DNA of 48,400 nt, from positions 1-48,400 of the forward strand of contig NW_005179386.1 in NCBI RefSeq assembly GCF_000350225.1, written 5' to 3'. The notes under the pieces were generated by a model that saw only the letters and a list, made by a program, of their open reading frames with translations, had not been told where the DNA came from and searched no databases. Within the stretch, counting starts at the first letter, position 1; the number at the start of each line of letters is the position of its first letter. Source of the stretch: Chondrus crispus. Lineage: Eukaryota > Rhodophyta > Florideophyceae > Gigartinales > Gigartinaceae. This document shows, in pieces, positions 9,241-20,772 of this stretch. Both the position numbers and the translations under genes were made by a program.

Positions 9241-12200
9241 CTGACGCACGCGACGAAGCCCCGCAGGCGATCCGAATCGCCCGCTGGGTTACCATCCCCG
9301 CGAGGTCGCAGGCCCGTGTGCGCGTCACAACCACGGGGAGGGGCCTCGTGCTCATGGAGCCGAAGCCTTCACTCCAACACAGACACGGAGTGAGGCTGAC
9401 GAACGTCGTCGTCGAGGTTCTGTCGAACCAGACCATCGACGTCATCGTCGCGAACTTTTCGCGGCCGGAAAGGCGGTTTCCGAAACACACCGTGGTGGGA
9501 TATGCCAAGCGCGACCCCTCGCGATCCTGACGCCCGAACGTCGTGTCGCCGAGGGCATCGCGCACGCGCTGCAACTGACCGACTTGGGCGATGAAGTCGG
9601 GAAGGCAGGAGCCAGTGTCGTGCACTGAGGGGGAGGATTGGGAATCTCCCTCAGTCAGAGCAACGCGCGTTTGGGGGTGCGGGGGATGATTCGGGAGACC
9701 ACCCGTGGGGTAACCGGCACGGGTCCGGGCGTCTAACGCAGTAGGGAAATAAAGGGAAAAGTAGGAAAGTAGAGCGCAGGAGGGGCGGAGCGGTAAGTAC
9801 AGCTGTCGCGCGGAGGGCAGTGTGTAGCGGGACGACGCGCGCGGTAGAGATAGGTGGGAATCGGGACGTAGATGGCTCGCAGGGTACCGTCGTAGGACGG
9901 GGACCGACGCGAGGCTACGACTCCGTTCCAGAAACCCGACTTGTAGACCCAAAGCTTCGTGAGGATTTACTTAGGGTCGGACATCGGCTATATACCAGCC
10001 GACGTCGGAGCTATAATTAATTAAATTAAAAAACACTAAATTAACACAGCGGCGGTGGCTGGAGAAAACCTTCCTGGTTAGGAGGTATGACACCCATTAC
10101 ACGTGGGGGATGACACGGATACACTTGGGCAAGACTGTCACTACTCCGACAGGGCTCTTTGGAGCTTATACCCGGACGAGGCCGGTGGTTAGTGTACACG
10201 GATACACGTGGTAAGTCACTTAAGATAGTGTGGTGTGCCGCGTATGCTACAGTACAGCACCGCGATTGAGCGGGCGGTCAGTGCTCTACAGCCGGTCGAA
10301 CGAGCTCCGACGAAAGGGGTACCGTTGAGAAGGACCAGGTGGGTACGGACGAACGACCACCTGAAGTCCAACCGACTGCGGGAGGCATCATAGGCCGCCA
10401 GAAAAAGGATCCCGAAAATCCACCGATGGATTGGGAAAAAGAGATCGACCTGTGATACATCGATGATGACGAGCTCCGTGGCCACGTACTCGAGATGCTC
10501 CGTAAGCACTCGAGTCAGTGGAGCGGGGCGCTCGAAACAATCCGAGCGACCGAACACCGCATTCCTCTCGAACCGGGGACGAAGCCGATACGTTCAATGC
10601 CCTACCGAAAGGGGCCGGCTATACGTGAGATGGTTGCCAAGGAAGTCAACAAAATGTTGAACGCAGGGATAATCGAACCCGGGAGCACCGAGTGGGCGTC
10701 TCACGTGGTGCTCGTACCGAAGAAAGACGGCTCTCTTCGGTTCTGCGTGGAGTACCGGCGTCTCAACGCGAAGACGGCAGCAGATTCGTATCCGCAGCCC
10801 CGGATGGACGACTGAATCGATTCATTCGGAGATACAGCCGTCTTCACGACGTTGGACTGCAATTCCGGTTACTGGCAGATCCTCTTCGCTCTTGAAGACC
10901 GGGACAAGGCCATGTTCACTACGCATATGGGAACGTTTCGCCATCTGCGTATGCCGTTCGGGCTAAAAGGGGCACCGGACACCTTCCAACGTGCCCTCGA
11001 CATCATCCTATCTGGCGTCCGTTGGCAGGTATGCCTCGTCTACCTGGATGATATCATCTCCCGTACGCATGGAGAACACGCGAAGCATCTCGACACGGTC
11101 TTGAGCTTGTTACGGAGCACCGGAATCTCCCTCAAGCTCAAGAAGTGTAGCTTCTTCGAACCGAAGGTGCATTACCTGGGGTACGTCATTTCCCCAGGTA
11201 AGCTGAGTGTCGCCGAAGCGGCGGCGGACGCTTTCAAAACGTTTACGTTTCCGAGGACCTTGACGCAGGTGCGGTCGTTCCTTGGGGCGTGCAACGTCTA
11301 CCGCCGCTTCGTGAACGGGTTCGCGAAAATTGCGCGTCCATTAACGGACATGACGCGCAAAGACGCGGACCCCGACTTCGACAACCCGACAGAGCCGCAA
11401 CTTCAGCATTCGAAGCGTGGAAGGAGCGGATAATTTACCCGTCGATCCTAGCATTGCAGCGATACTTTCAGCCGTATCTGATCGACACGGATGCTAGTGC
11501 ATGTCAACTGGGCTGTACGTTGCTCCAGGAACTCGAAGAGGCAAACGACTGGCGACCCGTCCGGTATTGGTCATACTCACTGTCCGATAGTGAGCACAAC
11601 TACAGCGCTACGGAGCGCGAGTGCTTTGCATTAGTGTGCGCCGTCCGCACACTACGGCCGTACATCGAAAGTACCAGGTTCACCGTCGGGACGGACCATG
11701 GAGCCCTCCGATGGCTCATGTCCCTCACGGAGAGCTCCGGTAGGCTTACCCGGTGGCGATTGCGTTTGGCCGAATACGACTTCACCATCCAGTACCGCCC
11801 CGGGCGCGTGCAACAGGTGCCGGATGCCCTGTCCCGCCTCGTTTCGCCAAGGGTCACAGACGACCCTCGCCCAGTCGTCGAGGTGGATGACGACATTCCC
11901 ACCTTCGATGCGGGCACGACCGTCCGTGACGGGTCGGACGAGCTCGCGGACCACGTCTGTACCGCGAGCTGCGATCATAAGGCCGTGAATGTCTTCGTGA
12001 CAACCAAGAACCAAGCCGGATCGCGAAGAAGGTCGCGCGTCCGGACGCGCGACGAGCCGAGGGGCGGCGACGAGGCCCCCGCCCTGGAAGGACCCACATC
12101 GTTCTGGGAGGAGAACGACGAGTTCGACGCTGTCGACATCGAGCGCGCCGAAGAACCCGAAGTTGGCGCGCCCGCGTCTACGGTCGCCCCTCCACAGGAC

Positions 12201-12357
12201 GACCTTCCGGCCCCTCTTACGTTAGAGGAGATAGCCGAAGAGCAACGCGTGGATGACTTCTGCCAGACCGTATTGGCACGACAGTCAGAGTTCCGGGACT
12301 CCGCGTTTGTCGAAGACCATCACGGGGTGCTCAAACGGAGACACCCCTTTGACCCTG
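9241..12357 (+). pseudogene. Decayed B-type pol (post-protease linker, RT, RNase H), split by a solo LTR
   Basis: Collinear with positions about 34960-37390 of the complete B element. 9241-9615 matches the segment between protease and RT. 10291-11430 is RT with GVIEPGSTEWAS, FCVEYRRLNA, NSGYWQ, FGLKGAPDTFQ and YLDD. 11289-12357 is RNase H (DTDAS.CQLG, ATERECFAL, TDHGALRWL) plus the acidic linker before integrase. Damage: a TGA replaces a Cys codon in the MDDCID motif near 10813, two codons are lost after YLDD, a frameshift lies near 11400, and a 675-bp solo LTR interrupts it at 9616. Homology stops at 12357 before the integrase. Non-functional. Confidence 0.85.
9616..10290 (-). mobile_element. 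Solo LTR family C, copy 1 (675 bp)
   Basis: On the - strand it starts TGTAGAGCACTG and ends CAGTGCACGACA, matching the LTR at 29537-30260. CACGTG and TACACGTGG motifs near its - strand start, an AT-rich tract near 10015-10050 and a tatata motif near 9990 follow the same U3 order as families A and B. Flanks are gccag and gccgg, one mismatch from a 5-bp target duplication. It lies inside the B-type pol remnant, so it inserted after that copy was resident. Confidence 0.75.
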
Positions 12358-13640
12358 ATCGGCGTCTTCATCGGCAGTCCCACGATGAGTCCCGCCAGGG
12401 ATATGGCTTCTCACGCTGGCAGCTTTGCGAGCATAACCGCACTTGACACCAGTACAGACGGCCAGGTGGAGAAGGCCACTGTACATGATGATGAATTTAT
12501 TTGAAGTCATTTCGGAGCGGAACAGGTTGTACTTTGAAGGTATAGAACAATGGAAACAGAACAGAAATATTGCCGAAATGTAGCCAGAGGAGTCATCGGG
12601 TTCTATCGAGAACAGGACAAAGCCCGCATCGAGAAAAATTCAAAATCGCCGCTGAAGAACCGCCATGCCGATCGTACGTCGCAGCAATGCCCCTGGCCGA
12701 GTGACAGGCACATTCGAGTTTTTCAGGTTTATTACTGACGTCATAGCCCGCAAATGTCTGACCATAAGCCGGTGACCGGACAATTGATCACCCGGCCAAC
12801 GTCTAGCTATGCGTCACCGGTGGGCCCCAGTCTGTGACAGCACGTGGGCAGTTGTGAACCCTCATTACTCGGGCGCTGTATGTAGAAACATTTACCAAAT
12901 TCGCAGCCGAAGCGGCGCCATGTCTATCCGAGAGTGTCATGTGATTTCGGACTTTTCGATTTTACGACCAACGCCATAACCAGCATCAGTCCGCCCAAAC
13001 GCGTTTCTCCGTACAAATAGTTGCCAGGCCAAACGTTGGCCATGCCGCACAAGGGGTACACAAGCCGTGGAAACGCGTGGCTAGGTTTTAACTTTCAATT
13101 CGGGCGCCATATAATGCAAAGACACCAAAATCGCGGCTGAATACCTTCGAAACAATCGCAATGCCATTTGCAACGAGGAAAGAGAAGAGAATCCGAAACG
13201 CCGCCCTGAAATATATCGTGAAAAGATGCAGGCACGAAATGGTCGGAAATAGAGCAGTCAGGACAATGGAGAAGAATCGCTTGTGTCCTGGCCTACTCCG
13301 CCGTGGTCACTAAATTTTACCGAGTTCTGAGAAGCAGAGGAGGATTCGGAACGCGGAGATTTCATTGACGATCTTCTAAACATGAACACGATCGGCAATG
13401 AACACGACATAACTTGAGATAGGGGCGAGGTTAGGGTTGAGGCTGGGGGTGAGTCTGGGGTGGGGCTGAGGCTAAGGCCGGGGCGGGGGATGAAAGTGAC
13501 GATGTCGGAATGGAAATAGACATGGAGGAGGTCGGGTCCCACACCAGTATGATGCAGATGACTGAAAATGCAGAATGAAGAGACGTCATGGAACATCTTT
13601 TGAATATGGTAACGAGCTGCCATGATTACGAAAAACGTTC
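12358..13640. other. Unrecognised DNA, no supported gene
   Basis: After the end of B-type pol homology I see no retroelement motif, no long frame on either strand and no LTR end. GCGCCAT and similar short motifs recur, but not as a clear repeat. A G-rich stretch near 13445-13490 is listed separately. Confidence 0.4.
13430..13490 (+). repeat. G-rich imperfect repeat, possible G-quadruplex
   Basis: An imperfect purine/T repeat (GGTTGAGGCTGGGGGTGAG-like) contains at least four runs of 4-5 G within 45 bases. Four-stranded folding is plausible from the runs alone. It contains one TTAGGG but is not a telomere array. Confidence 0.4.
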
Positions 13641-15320
13641 ACCGAAACCGAAGGGGCTCTTGACATTGACAGCGATGAGATACAGGCCCCCGAAAGCTCG
13701 GGCCGGGAATACACGTCGCAATTTGATATCCCAGCCATTGATTATCACAGTGTGACAAATCGAATCAGAAACATACTGCAAAACATACAAACCCCCCAGA
13801 AGATGTGCTCAAAGTAAAAATGAGGCAGAGTTCAAGCGAGGCAGTTGGAGGTGGTGAACCGAGATCTTGGGTCCATACAGAAAAATTGGAAGCGAGACCT
13901 TCGAAGGTTAAAGAAGGAGAAACCGAACTTATTCTCCAGTTCCGAAGCAAGACGCGAGGACGAAGCCCCCGTTCCAAAGGCAGAGTTGCGTACAGTGCAA
14001 CTTCGTTAAGTCAGCTCAACAATGCGGACATTCAAGAAATGTTTGTGTGGGAATACGATCGCAAAGTCGGAAATGGAGGAAGCTAGAATAGCTTCCTTCA
14101 GCTCTTGACTGTCGCAGGATAGCTCTTTCGCTTGGTCGTCCGATGCGGCCATGCAGATCTCGTCGCCCTCTGCAGCCCGGCCAACTCTGTCGAGCTGTCA
14201 CTGATCGAGAGATCCTCGGTCCCTTTCTGAGTCACTACGACTCACCAATGCAGAGCACTACAGTAATGACGAAGGCTCTACATTTACGAAAACTTGCAGA
14301 GCATGCGAAACTGCACTTCATTAACAATGATCCACACATGTAGGCAGAAATTGAGCGGGCAAGGGTGAAGCTGCAAAACATATTCCACACACTGAAGGCT
14401 CTCGGGCGTAGTCTTGCAACCAGGAGAAAACCTATAGATGAGGGAGTTGCGGAGGTAAGGATGTGCGCGCCTGCGGATTTTGTAGGTGCACTGAACTCAT
14501 GCAGAAGGCATTAGACGGCATCATGAAGGCGCACGAGGTCGTAAGGAGCGGGGATGGAAGAAGGGAAGCGCGCAAGCATGTCTCCCAACGAGGGGTTACA
14601 AACAAGTGGTTCATCAACTTTCTCCTTCACGTGTTTTTTCTGCTGCGGGACAGCGACTGCAAATGTACGCGCGAACATTCGCAGTCGCTGTCATCTGAGC
14701 GCTCAGGTGCAGTGCCCATCAGATGACGAGCTCACCCACATACAAGCCAAGTAGGGGAGGAAGACATATTTTGAACTGCGCACGCTGTGCGGGTAGGTGC
14801 AAAGATCACTTGACATGCCTCACCTTCTCGTCCTTCCCATTATGTTGAAGTAGCTTCAGTTCCACTTAGTATACATGAGAGGAATTGTAACACGGCGCGC
14901 AGACGTCGGGGAGCATGAGGACTCCGAAAACTCATTCATTCTCCACACTGAAAGCGGCGAACACCTCTCCAGTGCCCAGGTCACTTGAAATTTGAAAAGA
15001 TTTCTCAAGGTGCAGTACCCTGAAGGGAGAACCGTGACAGGGACGGCTTTGTGAAGTAGCTACGCGACGATGTTAATGCAAAAATATCGCGAGAAAGAAA
15101 TGGTTCTCATCTCGACGAGGATGTTTTTCTTACTGTGGTTGCTAAGAACATGATTACTTCAAAAGATCAACTGCTGGCAACCTACATAGGCATCTGTAGA
15201 GGAGTTTGCCTAACCACTGTGTTCGGATTTTTTAGTCTGATAAACCCATTTCTCATCACAATTTTCACGACTTGGGAGCTCTTTAGTTGGACCGGTTGGC
15301 CATCTAGCCTTAGATGATCG
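13640..15320 (+). pseudogene. Decayed unrecognised gene, cysteine/histidine-containing
   Basis: Several + frames read like protein for long stretches, separated by a few stops and frame changes. About 13643-13817 gives an acidic segment (ALDIDSDEIQAPESS). 13960-14515 gives a Cys/His cluster (CVQCNF, CGH, C) followed by a helical stretch (KALHLRKLAEHAKL, AEIERARVKLQN) broken by TAG codons. 14610-14750 has CFFCCG. 14900-15320 has ILHTESGEHLSS, KVQYPEGRTVTGT, and DEDVFLTVVAKNMITSKDQLLATY with a hydrophobic end. I recognise no family; the motifs are not RT, integrase or chromodomain. It could be a DNA-transposon gene or a host gene. Its 3' end recurs in inverted orientation at 19087-19300. Confidence 0.35.
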
Positions 15321-15533
15321 CAGCTTTGACACGAGGCTATATACTTAGACAACTATGCAGTCCTAGAGTGACACCGTGAGTCTGTAAGGTCCACCGTCAG
15401 GCCCACCGTCAGCACTTCAGGCTCACTGTCAGGCCCACTTTCAGACCAGTACACGAGCGACAAGAACCGCCTCCAAGCTGACACGTCAGAAGAACACAGC
15501 ACTCAGGTTGAATTTCGATTATCGTGAATATCA
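15219..15533 (+). repeat. Dispersed repeat, + copy (pair of 19087-19300)
   Basis: The stretch from CTGTGTT..TTTTAGTCTGATAA through TTTAGTTGGACCG, TATACTTAGACA and CACGAGCGACA to AGCTGACACGT recurs reverse-complemented near 19087-19300. This copy carries about 100 extra bases (15352-15450) made of short CCACCGTCAGG/CCACTTTCAG repeats. It marks two copies of one larger repeat in opposite orientation. Confidence 0.65.
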
Positions 15534-16060
15534 TGGCGTGAATGTGGCGCCGCCATTTTGTGACGCGAAAAGGCCGGATCCACCTCCCCGGCAAGGGTTT
15601 GATGCCTCAGAGTGCCATCCATCCGGGTGTTTTTGACCCCAAGCTTGCACATACCGGGAAATCCGACCTGAGTCTCAGTCTCAGTAAAAGTACCATCAAA
15701 TTCACCACCACCCTTACCATCAATATTTACCAAACTGTCACCACCACCACGAGCAAACCCAACGCCCTCACCATCCAAAGAATCGGCAGAGTCACCATCA
15801 ATCCCCCCTACTTGCCCGCTCATTTCCAAATTGGCTACGTCACTCGCGTACGCGTCCTTATATTGATTGGCAGCAGGAAGTATGTCCGCACCATTGCACG
15901 AGACCGCACTCGATCCGTCGCCCTCCTCGATCTCAGAGGCCATCTCGGAGGCCAGTTTCCCTGTGCCCATCTGGACGGCACCAGAAGCTGTAGTGCCTTC
16001 TGGATGCGCCATAATCGCTTCCAAGTCGACAGCAAAAGTAACTATCTTGATGTTACCCAT
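15503..16060 (-). CDS. Hypothetical 185-aa acidic/Gly-rich ORF
   Basis: Starts with ATG at 16060 (MGNIKIVTFAVDLEAIMAHP) and runs 185 codons with an acidic, Ser/Gly/Asp-rich middle and a GGGDSLVNIDGKGGGEFDGT stretch. Its 3' end enters the dispersed repeat at 15484-15533. No family is recognised and no second copy confirms the frame. Composition is compatible with a small protein, but a chance frame is equally possible, and nothing upstream identifies a promoter. Confidence 0.25.
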   Translation of the reverse strand: MGNIKIVTFAVDLEAIMAHPEGTTASGAVQMGTGKLASEMASEIEEGDGSSAVSCNGADILPAANQYKDAYASDVANLEMSGQVGGIDGDSADSLDGEGVGFARGGGDSLVNIDGKGGGEFDGTFTETETQVGFPGMCKLGVKNTRMDGTLRHQTLAGEVDPAFSRHKMAAPHSRHDIHDNRNST

Positions 16061-16439
16061 TTCTCAGAAAGAAAAAACCTCAGACGGGGTGGGCAACGAG
16101 AACACTGCGCGATCTCGTGCTGTGGGGGTTTTGAGAACAACGACGGCGAATGCAAGGATTCTTGTCAATCTGGTATTAGTACCTCCTCCTCTCCCCTCCA
16201 CTGACCCTGCATCACGGCCTGCCGCTGGTTCCAGTTCCGCCCCTCCTCCTTACTTGCTTTGCGTCTTAGCCAACCCCTTCCCCGCCGTTACACCTTCCTG
16301 AATGCCTGCCCCCACTCTTCGAAATCAGCCAACCCCTCTTCAACAGCATTCGTTCCTATCCCCTCAACCCCATGCTCATCATCTTGTCTTGACAATTTTT
16401 TTGTGCCGTACCTCCAACTCTCTATTACGCTTCACACGG
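16061..16439. other. C/T-rich spacer, no gene
   Basis: Pyrimidine-rich + strand DNA with several CCCCTCC-type runs and only short frames. It leads into the partial repeat unit ending at 16579. Confidence 0.35.
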
Positions 16440-16579
16440 CCGCCCTTGCAAAGGCCCTCGATTTCCCCCACCACCGTTCTTCCCTATCGCCTCGCCTGCA
16501 GCTTCTCCCCCAACCCCTTCAACGGTGGTGTTCATCCCCTCACCCCTAGTAATGAAGGTTCATCAACCCTGAAAACCAC
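16440..16579 (+). repeat. Partial unit of the ~790-bp repeat, cut by solo LTR
   Basis: The end of this stretch (GCAAAGGCC.TCG, TTCCCTATCGCCTC, CCCCTCACCCCTAGTAATGAA) matches the end of the repeat unit near 18300-18420. It stops at the solo A LTR at 16580. Sequence resumes at 17522. Confidence 0.5.
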
Positions 16580-17521
16580 TGTAGTACAATACGCACCTGA
16601 AAAGGGGGGTGAAAAGAAGTGAGAAAAGAAAAAATTGGATACTGTAGTCCGGGTTTGGGGGACACACGTGTGCGACGAAGCGCACGATTGTTTTAATTAT
16701 TTAATTTATTTACAAATTAGATCTAGAATCTAGAGCCGGGAGCTACTGTACTCGCCCCGGCGGGGCTCTATATACCTTAGCCCTCTGCCCTCTGACCACC
16801 AAGTCAGTACAGGTAACCCGAGTTGCCAGAGTTTGATATCGCCTTAGTCGAAGTCCGTCTTTTACAAGACATTCCCTTCTACTCTAGCCTACGGTATCCT
16901 TTGCGCTCGGGGGTCCCCTTTTTCCTTATCAATTTTCCATTACTTCCCTATCCTAATTTCCCTTAATCTTGAGTTAGTCCCACCTTGTAGGATTGCGATC
17001 CGCAATGTGACGTCATTAGCCATCGGGCTTCTGTGTTGGGGCACCAGTGGTGCTTTTCTCAGCGTTGGTTCCATCGGAATCTGGTTGCGACCGATCCGGT
17101 GTTGGTACTTTGCCATTGGGCAGTACGACGCTGTAGCGCTGCTACGTTTTCTTCTTTCCCGACGGGCTACGTTGCGACGTCCCCGTCGAAGACCTTATCA
17201 ATGGTATAAGGTGTACAAGGCGCTCTACGAGCATTGGATTTACGACCCATCGGACCAGGTTTACCTAGACACCCCTCCAAACTCGTCGAGCAGTTGCTTT
17301 TACAAGACTCTACCACCATTTACCGATCCCGGGCTGGGCCCTTCTCTTTGCCCCCCCCCATCAGCGATCCGAGCTACTGCGGGCCGCAAACCCGCTTAAA
17401 GAGGACAGGGAGCTTCGAACACTCCGTAGTGCTGTGCCGTTGGCAGTTGTTGTTTTTGTTGTTGTTGTTTGTGCTGGACCGTCGGACCTTGGTCTCTGCC
17501 TGACAGGCGCATTGCACTACA
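16580..17521 (+). mobile_element. Solo LTR family A, copy 3 (942 bp), TSD ACCAC
   Basis: Starts TGTAGTACAAT and ends ATTGCACTACA. The five bases before it (16575-16579) and after it (17522-17526) are both ACCAC, a perfect target duplication. It has the TATA motif, CACGTG and the internal TTGCGA.CCG/GCCATCGGGC blocks of the family. No internal element sequence flanks it, so it is the product of recombination between two LTRs of a full insertion. Confidence 0.9.
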
Positions 17522-17641
17522 ACCACCCCCGCTCATCCTCCGCTACGCCTTCCAATCACGAAGATACATACAATATACCGATGTACGTTCTCTCCGCCCT
17601 TCTCACACCATCCTCTAGCGCACCGCCCACAACTTCTCGAT

Positions 17642-19000
17642 GACCTTGGTTTCAAATTCACTCCATATGTGTGCCCTAACCTTCCTAAAGAACCAAACCC
17701 CGCCCGCTTACGCGTTCACGAGTCCCGTCACTGTACGATTGAATGATCGCGACTGAAATGGGGTTAGGGCGAGGTAGTGAGCCGCATGTGCGGCGGGAGG
17801 GAATAGAACAGACGGATGCAGTGGGTGTCGGACTAAGTGGAATGGAATATCTGATAGCCAGCTAAGGTGGCTTGACTGAACGGAGGGGGGTCTCAGATCT
17901 CGTTGGAATAATTGTGTTCTTGCCTGCCTAAACTTTTTCGGCGTTCTCCTCGCCGCCGCCTTTACCCAGCTTGTCAAGCTGTCTTGTCACTGTGACATGA
18001 GCACGTCTTCCCTCATCCAAAAACCGTTACCACCAGCCCCGCGCTCTCCCACCCCTTCCTGATTCCCCATAAGGAATCTATCTTCAAGTCCGTCGACCCG
18101 TATCATCGCCCTCAACTACCAAACACTGTATCCCTCAACAGTAACTCACAAAATTTCCGTATTGAGCCGGCTGCACGCACGGCGCAATGTGCAGCCGGCT
18201 GTTAACACACCTCGGCACGCATCCGCCACCGTCTCTGTGTTGCCAGCGGATGCCTGAACCCTCCGCCCACGTCACCTTCTTTCTCTGCTCCAACACCGCC
18301 TCACTCGCGAAGGCCTTCGCCTTCTCACCCCCGAGCATCAATCTTCCCTATCGCCTCACCAACAGAGCTTCCCCTCTCTCCTTCAAGCTGCCTTTCCTCC
18401 CCTCACCGGTAGTAATGAACGTAATTCTCGATCGCCTTCGTTTCAACTTCACTCTCTATGTGTCCTAACCTCCCTAAAACAACCAAACCGCCCGCTTACG
18501 CGACCGCGACTGCCGTCACTGTACGATCGAATGAAAGCACCAGAGATGCAGTTGGGGAGACTTTGTGTGCGGCACGTGCGCCGCGGGGGAAATTCAAGAC
18601 GGTGAGAACTGATGGGGTGGGTATCGGATTAAGAGGGGTAGAATATCTGACAGCCACGTCCTCCCTCATCCACAAGCCCTCACCGCCGGTCCCGTTCTCC
18701 CCACTCTTCCCTATTCCCCATACGGAATCTGTCTTCCAGTCCGTTGACCCGTACCCTCGCCCTCAACCACCCTCCTTATTCCTCAACAGTTACTCTCTAA
18801 ATTACCACATTGAGCCGGCCCCAGGCACGTCGCACTGCGCAGCCGGCTGTTAAACTCACCTCGGGACGCATCCCTCACCATCTCTGTGTTGCTAGCAGCT
18901 GCCTGAACCCTGCGCTTGCGTCACCTTCTTTCTCTGCTACAACACCGCCTCACTCGCCAAGGCCTTCGCATTTCCCCCGAGCACCGATCCTCCCCTATGG
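17642..19000 (+). repeat. Tandem ~790-bp direct repeat (two units)
   Basis: Unit 1 (about 17642-18431) and unit 2 (about 18432-19000, shortened) share CCAAACC.CCGCTTACGCG, CGTCACTGTACGAT.GAATGA, CCCTCATCCA, ATTGAGCCGG, CAGCCGGCTGTTAA, TCTCTGTGTTGC and CACCGCCTCACTCGC in the same order. Identity by eye is moderate, so the duplication is old. Small frames inside are not conserved between units, so I call no gene. A third partial unit lies at 16440-16579. Confidence 0.65.
18165..18200. repeat. Hairpin in repeat unit 1
   Basis: AGCCGGCTGCAC and GTGCAGCCGGCT form a perfect 12-bp inverted repeat with a 12-nt loop. The second unit keeps the outer AGCCGG/CCGGCT (near 18814-18850) but not the full stem. 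Confidence 0.6.
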
Positions 19001-19086
19001 CCATATCTCGCCAGCTTGTCAACTTACAGTGTTTTTGCGGCTCTTCCATTGGTCTGACAGCCACTGCAGGCACGCTCCTCAGTGCG

Positions 19087-19300
19087 GCTGGCGAATAATC
19101 CCAATTCAACCAGAGTGTTGTATTCTCCCAACGTGTCAGCTTGGCGTCGCTCCCTGTCGCTCGTGTCTAAGTACATAGCCTGCTGCCACAGCTGCTACCA
19201 TCTAAGGCCGGAGGGCTAATCGGTCCAACTAAATAGCTCCCAAATTGTGAAAACTGTGATGAGAAATTGGCTTATCAGACTAAAAGTCACAACACAGTCG
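19087..19300 (-). repeat. Dispersed repeat, - copy (pair of 15219-15533)
   Basis: Reverse complement of the 15219 repeat without its roughly 100-bp insert: TTAGTCTGATAAGCC, TTTAGTTGGACCG, TACTTAGACACGAGCGACA and CAAGCTGACACGT follow in the same order. Nothing coding is left here. Confidence 0.65.
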
Positions 19301-19439
19301 TTATGAAAACATCTCCTCAGAACCTATTCCATCAATACACTACTCTAACTAGAAGCTAGGCCTCAATTATACCGACCTTACAGTGGTGAGAGCGGTGAGC
19401 GCAGTGACAGCTGTGGATGCGCCCAAGAACATTTTCCCA

Positions 19440-20310
19440 GCCGGCAATTTGAAAAACTTTCTTCCATGGTTCGTGGAATCGTTCCAACTGGACCGTTTGT
19501 CCTTTCTTCAATAGTTGATTGAGCGGATGCGCGATCCTCGCCTAATGCGGAACAAACCTGCGATACACGTTGCAAAGTCCTAAAAAGCTTCTGAGCCGAG
19601 TCTGCGTTTCAGGGTACCTCACTTGTTCCAACGCGGCGGTTCGCGCAGCATCAACTTGCATCGTACCTGGTTGAACGACATGGCCTAGGTACTTGATCTT
19701 TTCGACGAAAATTTCGCACTTGCGATGCTTGAGCTTCACTCCTGCCTTCTCCAATACTGACAGTATTCCATCCACGTGAACAATATGTTCTTCCCAAGAT
19801 TTGCCGAAAATGATGATATCATCCAAATACACCAGACACAACACAACTTCCACCGGAACGGAGAGAGCGGTATATCCATGGCTCTCTGGAACGTCACCGG
19901 CGCAATGGTAAGCCCGAAGGGCATTCTTGAGAAGCGGTATAAACCGGAGTGGCATGAAAATGCGGTCTTGTTGCGGTCGCATTCCGGGATAGGCATCTGC
20001 CAATATCCGGATATCGCGTCCAACGCAGAAAAACCTTGGTGTCACCAAGCGAGTCCAAACACTCGTCCATACACGGTAAAGGGTGCGTGTCCCTCACCGT
20101 CACTGCGTTCAATTTGCGGTGATCTACGCAAAAGCGCATTGATCCATCCGGTTTTGGAACTAGCAGCACGGGCGACGCCCATTCTGACTGCGCTGGCTCT
20201 ATCACTCCTGCCTCTAACATCTTCTGTACTTCTTCATCTTCTATCTCTCGGGCTTTTGGTCCTGCCCGGTAAGGAGCTTGTGCGATGGGCCTGGTCTCCG
20301 GGGCCATATC
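19440..20310 (-). pseudogene. Element E: Gypsy RT with start of the RNase H connection
   Basis: RT of a minus-strand Gypsy element, reading right to left. A first frame (20307-19894) has ETRPIAQAPYRAGP, GVIEPAQSEWASPVLLVPKPDGSMRFCVDHRKLNAV and PLPCMDECLDSLGD. After a frame change near 20010, the others carry GYWQMPIPECDRNKTAFSCHS and CLVYLDDIIIF. Then follow LGHVVQPG and SFLGLCNVYRRFV. A TAG (about 19543) breaks the frame just before ARIAHPLNQLLKKGQ, and homology fades near 19440, before RNase H catalysis. Frameshifts plus the stop make it inactive. Confidence 0.8.
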
Positions 20311-20352
20311 TATCCGGTGGACCGTCGTGTTAATTTCTCCAAGGATCCCATC

Positions 20353-20679
20353 TCACATGCAGGAATACTTCTTCAACATCCGACGGAACTTGTCGCGCAG
20401 CCGGTCCGGCACGTGGCTCAAGTCGAGTTCCTCTACGTCCGGCGGTGGCGGCTCAATCCTGCGTTTCGGCTTCGTAGACGCCGACGCGGAAAGCCCTGCC
20501 GACCGTTCTCTGAGCTGGTCCTCGCGTTCTTGATCCGACGGGTCGCATCTTGTCTCGCCCGTAGGCGGTGGGGTAGAATTAGGAAAATTTTCCTCCTCCC
20601 TTTCTTCAATTCCTAGAACTTCGCCAATGGTGGTTGTGCTCTCGAGCACCGCTCTTGGGTGTTGTAGCAATTCTGCCAC
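20353..20679 (-). pseudogene. Element E: protease-RT linker
   Basis: A 108-codon frame ending in VEELDLSHVPDRLRDKFRRMLKKYS, the short helical block that precedes RT in these Gypsy elements. The rest is acidic and Pro/Ser-rich. The same block is at about 25600-25690 in element F. The reading frame to RT is broken at the C-terminus (stop after KKYSCM). Confidence 0.65.
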
Positions 20680-20772
20680 GACTTGGCCCTTTTGAACCCT
20701 AACAGGGTACTTTCTAAAATTAGCAATGAGTAAACGAAATGGCCTGTCAGTCTCAACCTGGACAACCCCATT

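Noticed and set aside
13430..13490. Interstitial telomere repeat
   Set aside because: Only one TTAGGG; the rest is an irregular G-rich repeat.
15219..19300. A DNA transposon bounded by the inverted repeats at 15219-15533 and 19087-19300
   Set aside because: The repeats are ends of a decayed gene-like sequence, unequal in length, without matching outer ends or target duplications. They read better as two dispersed copies.
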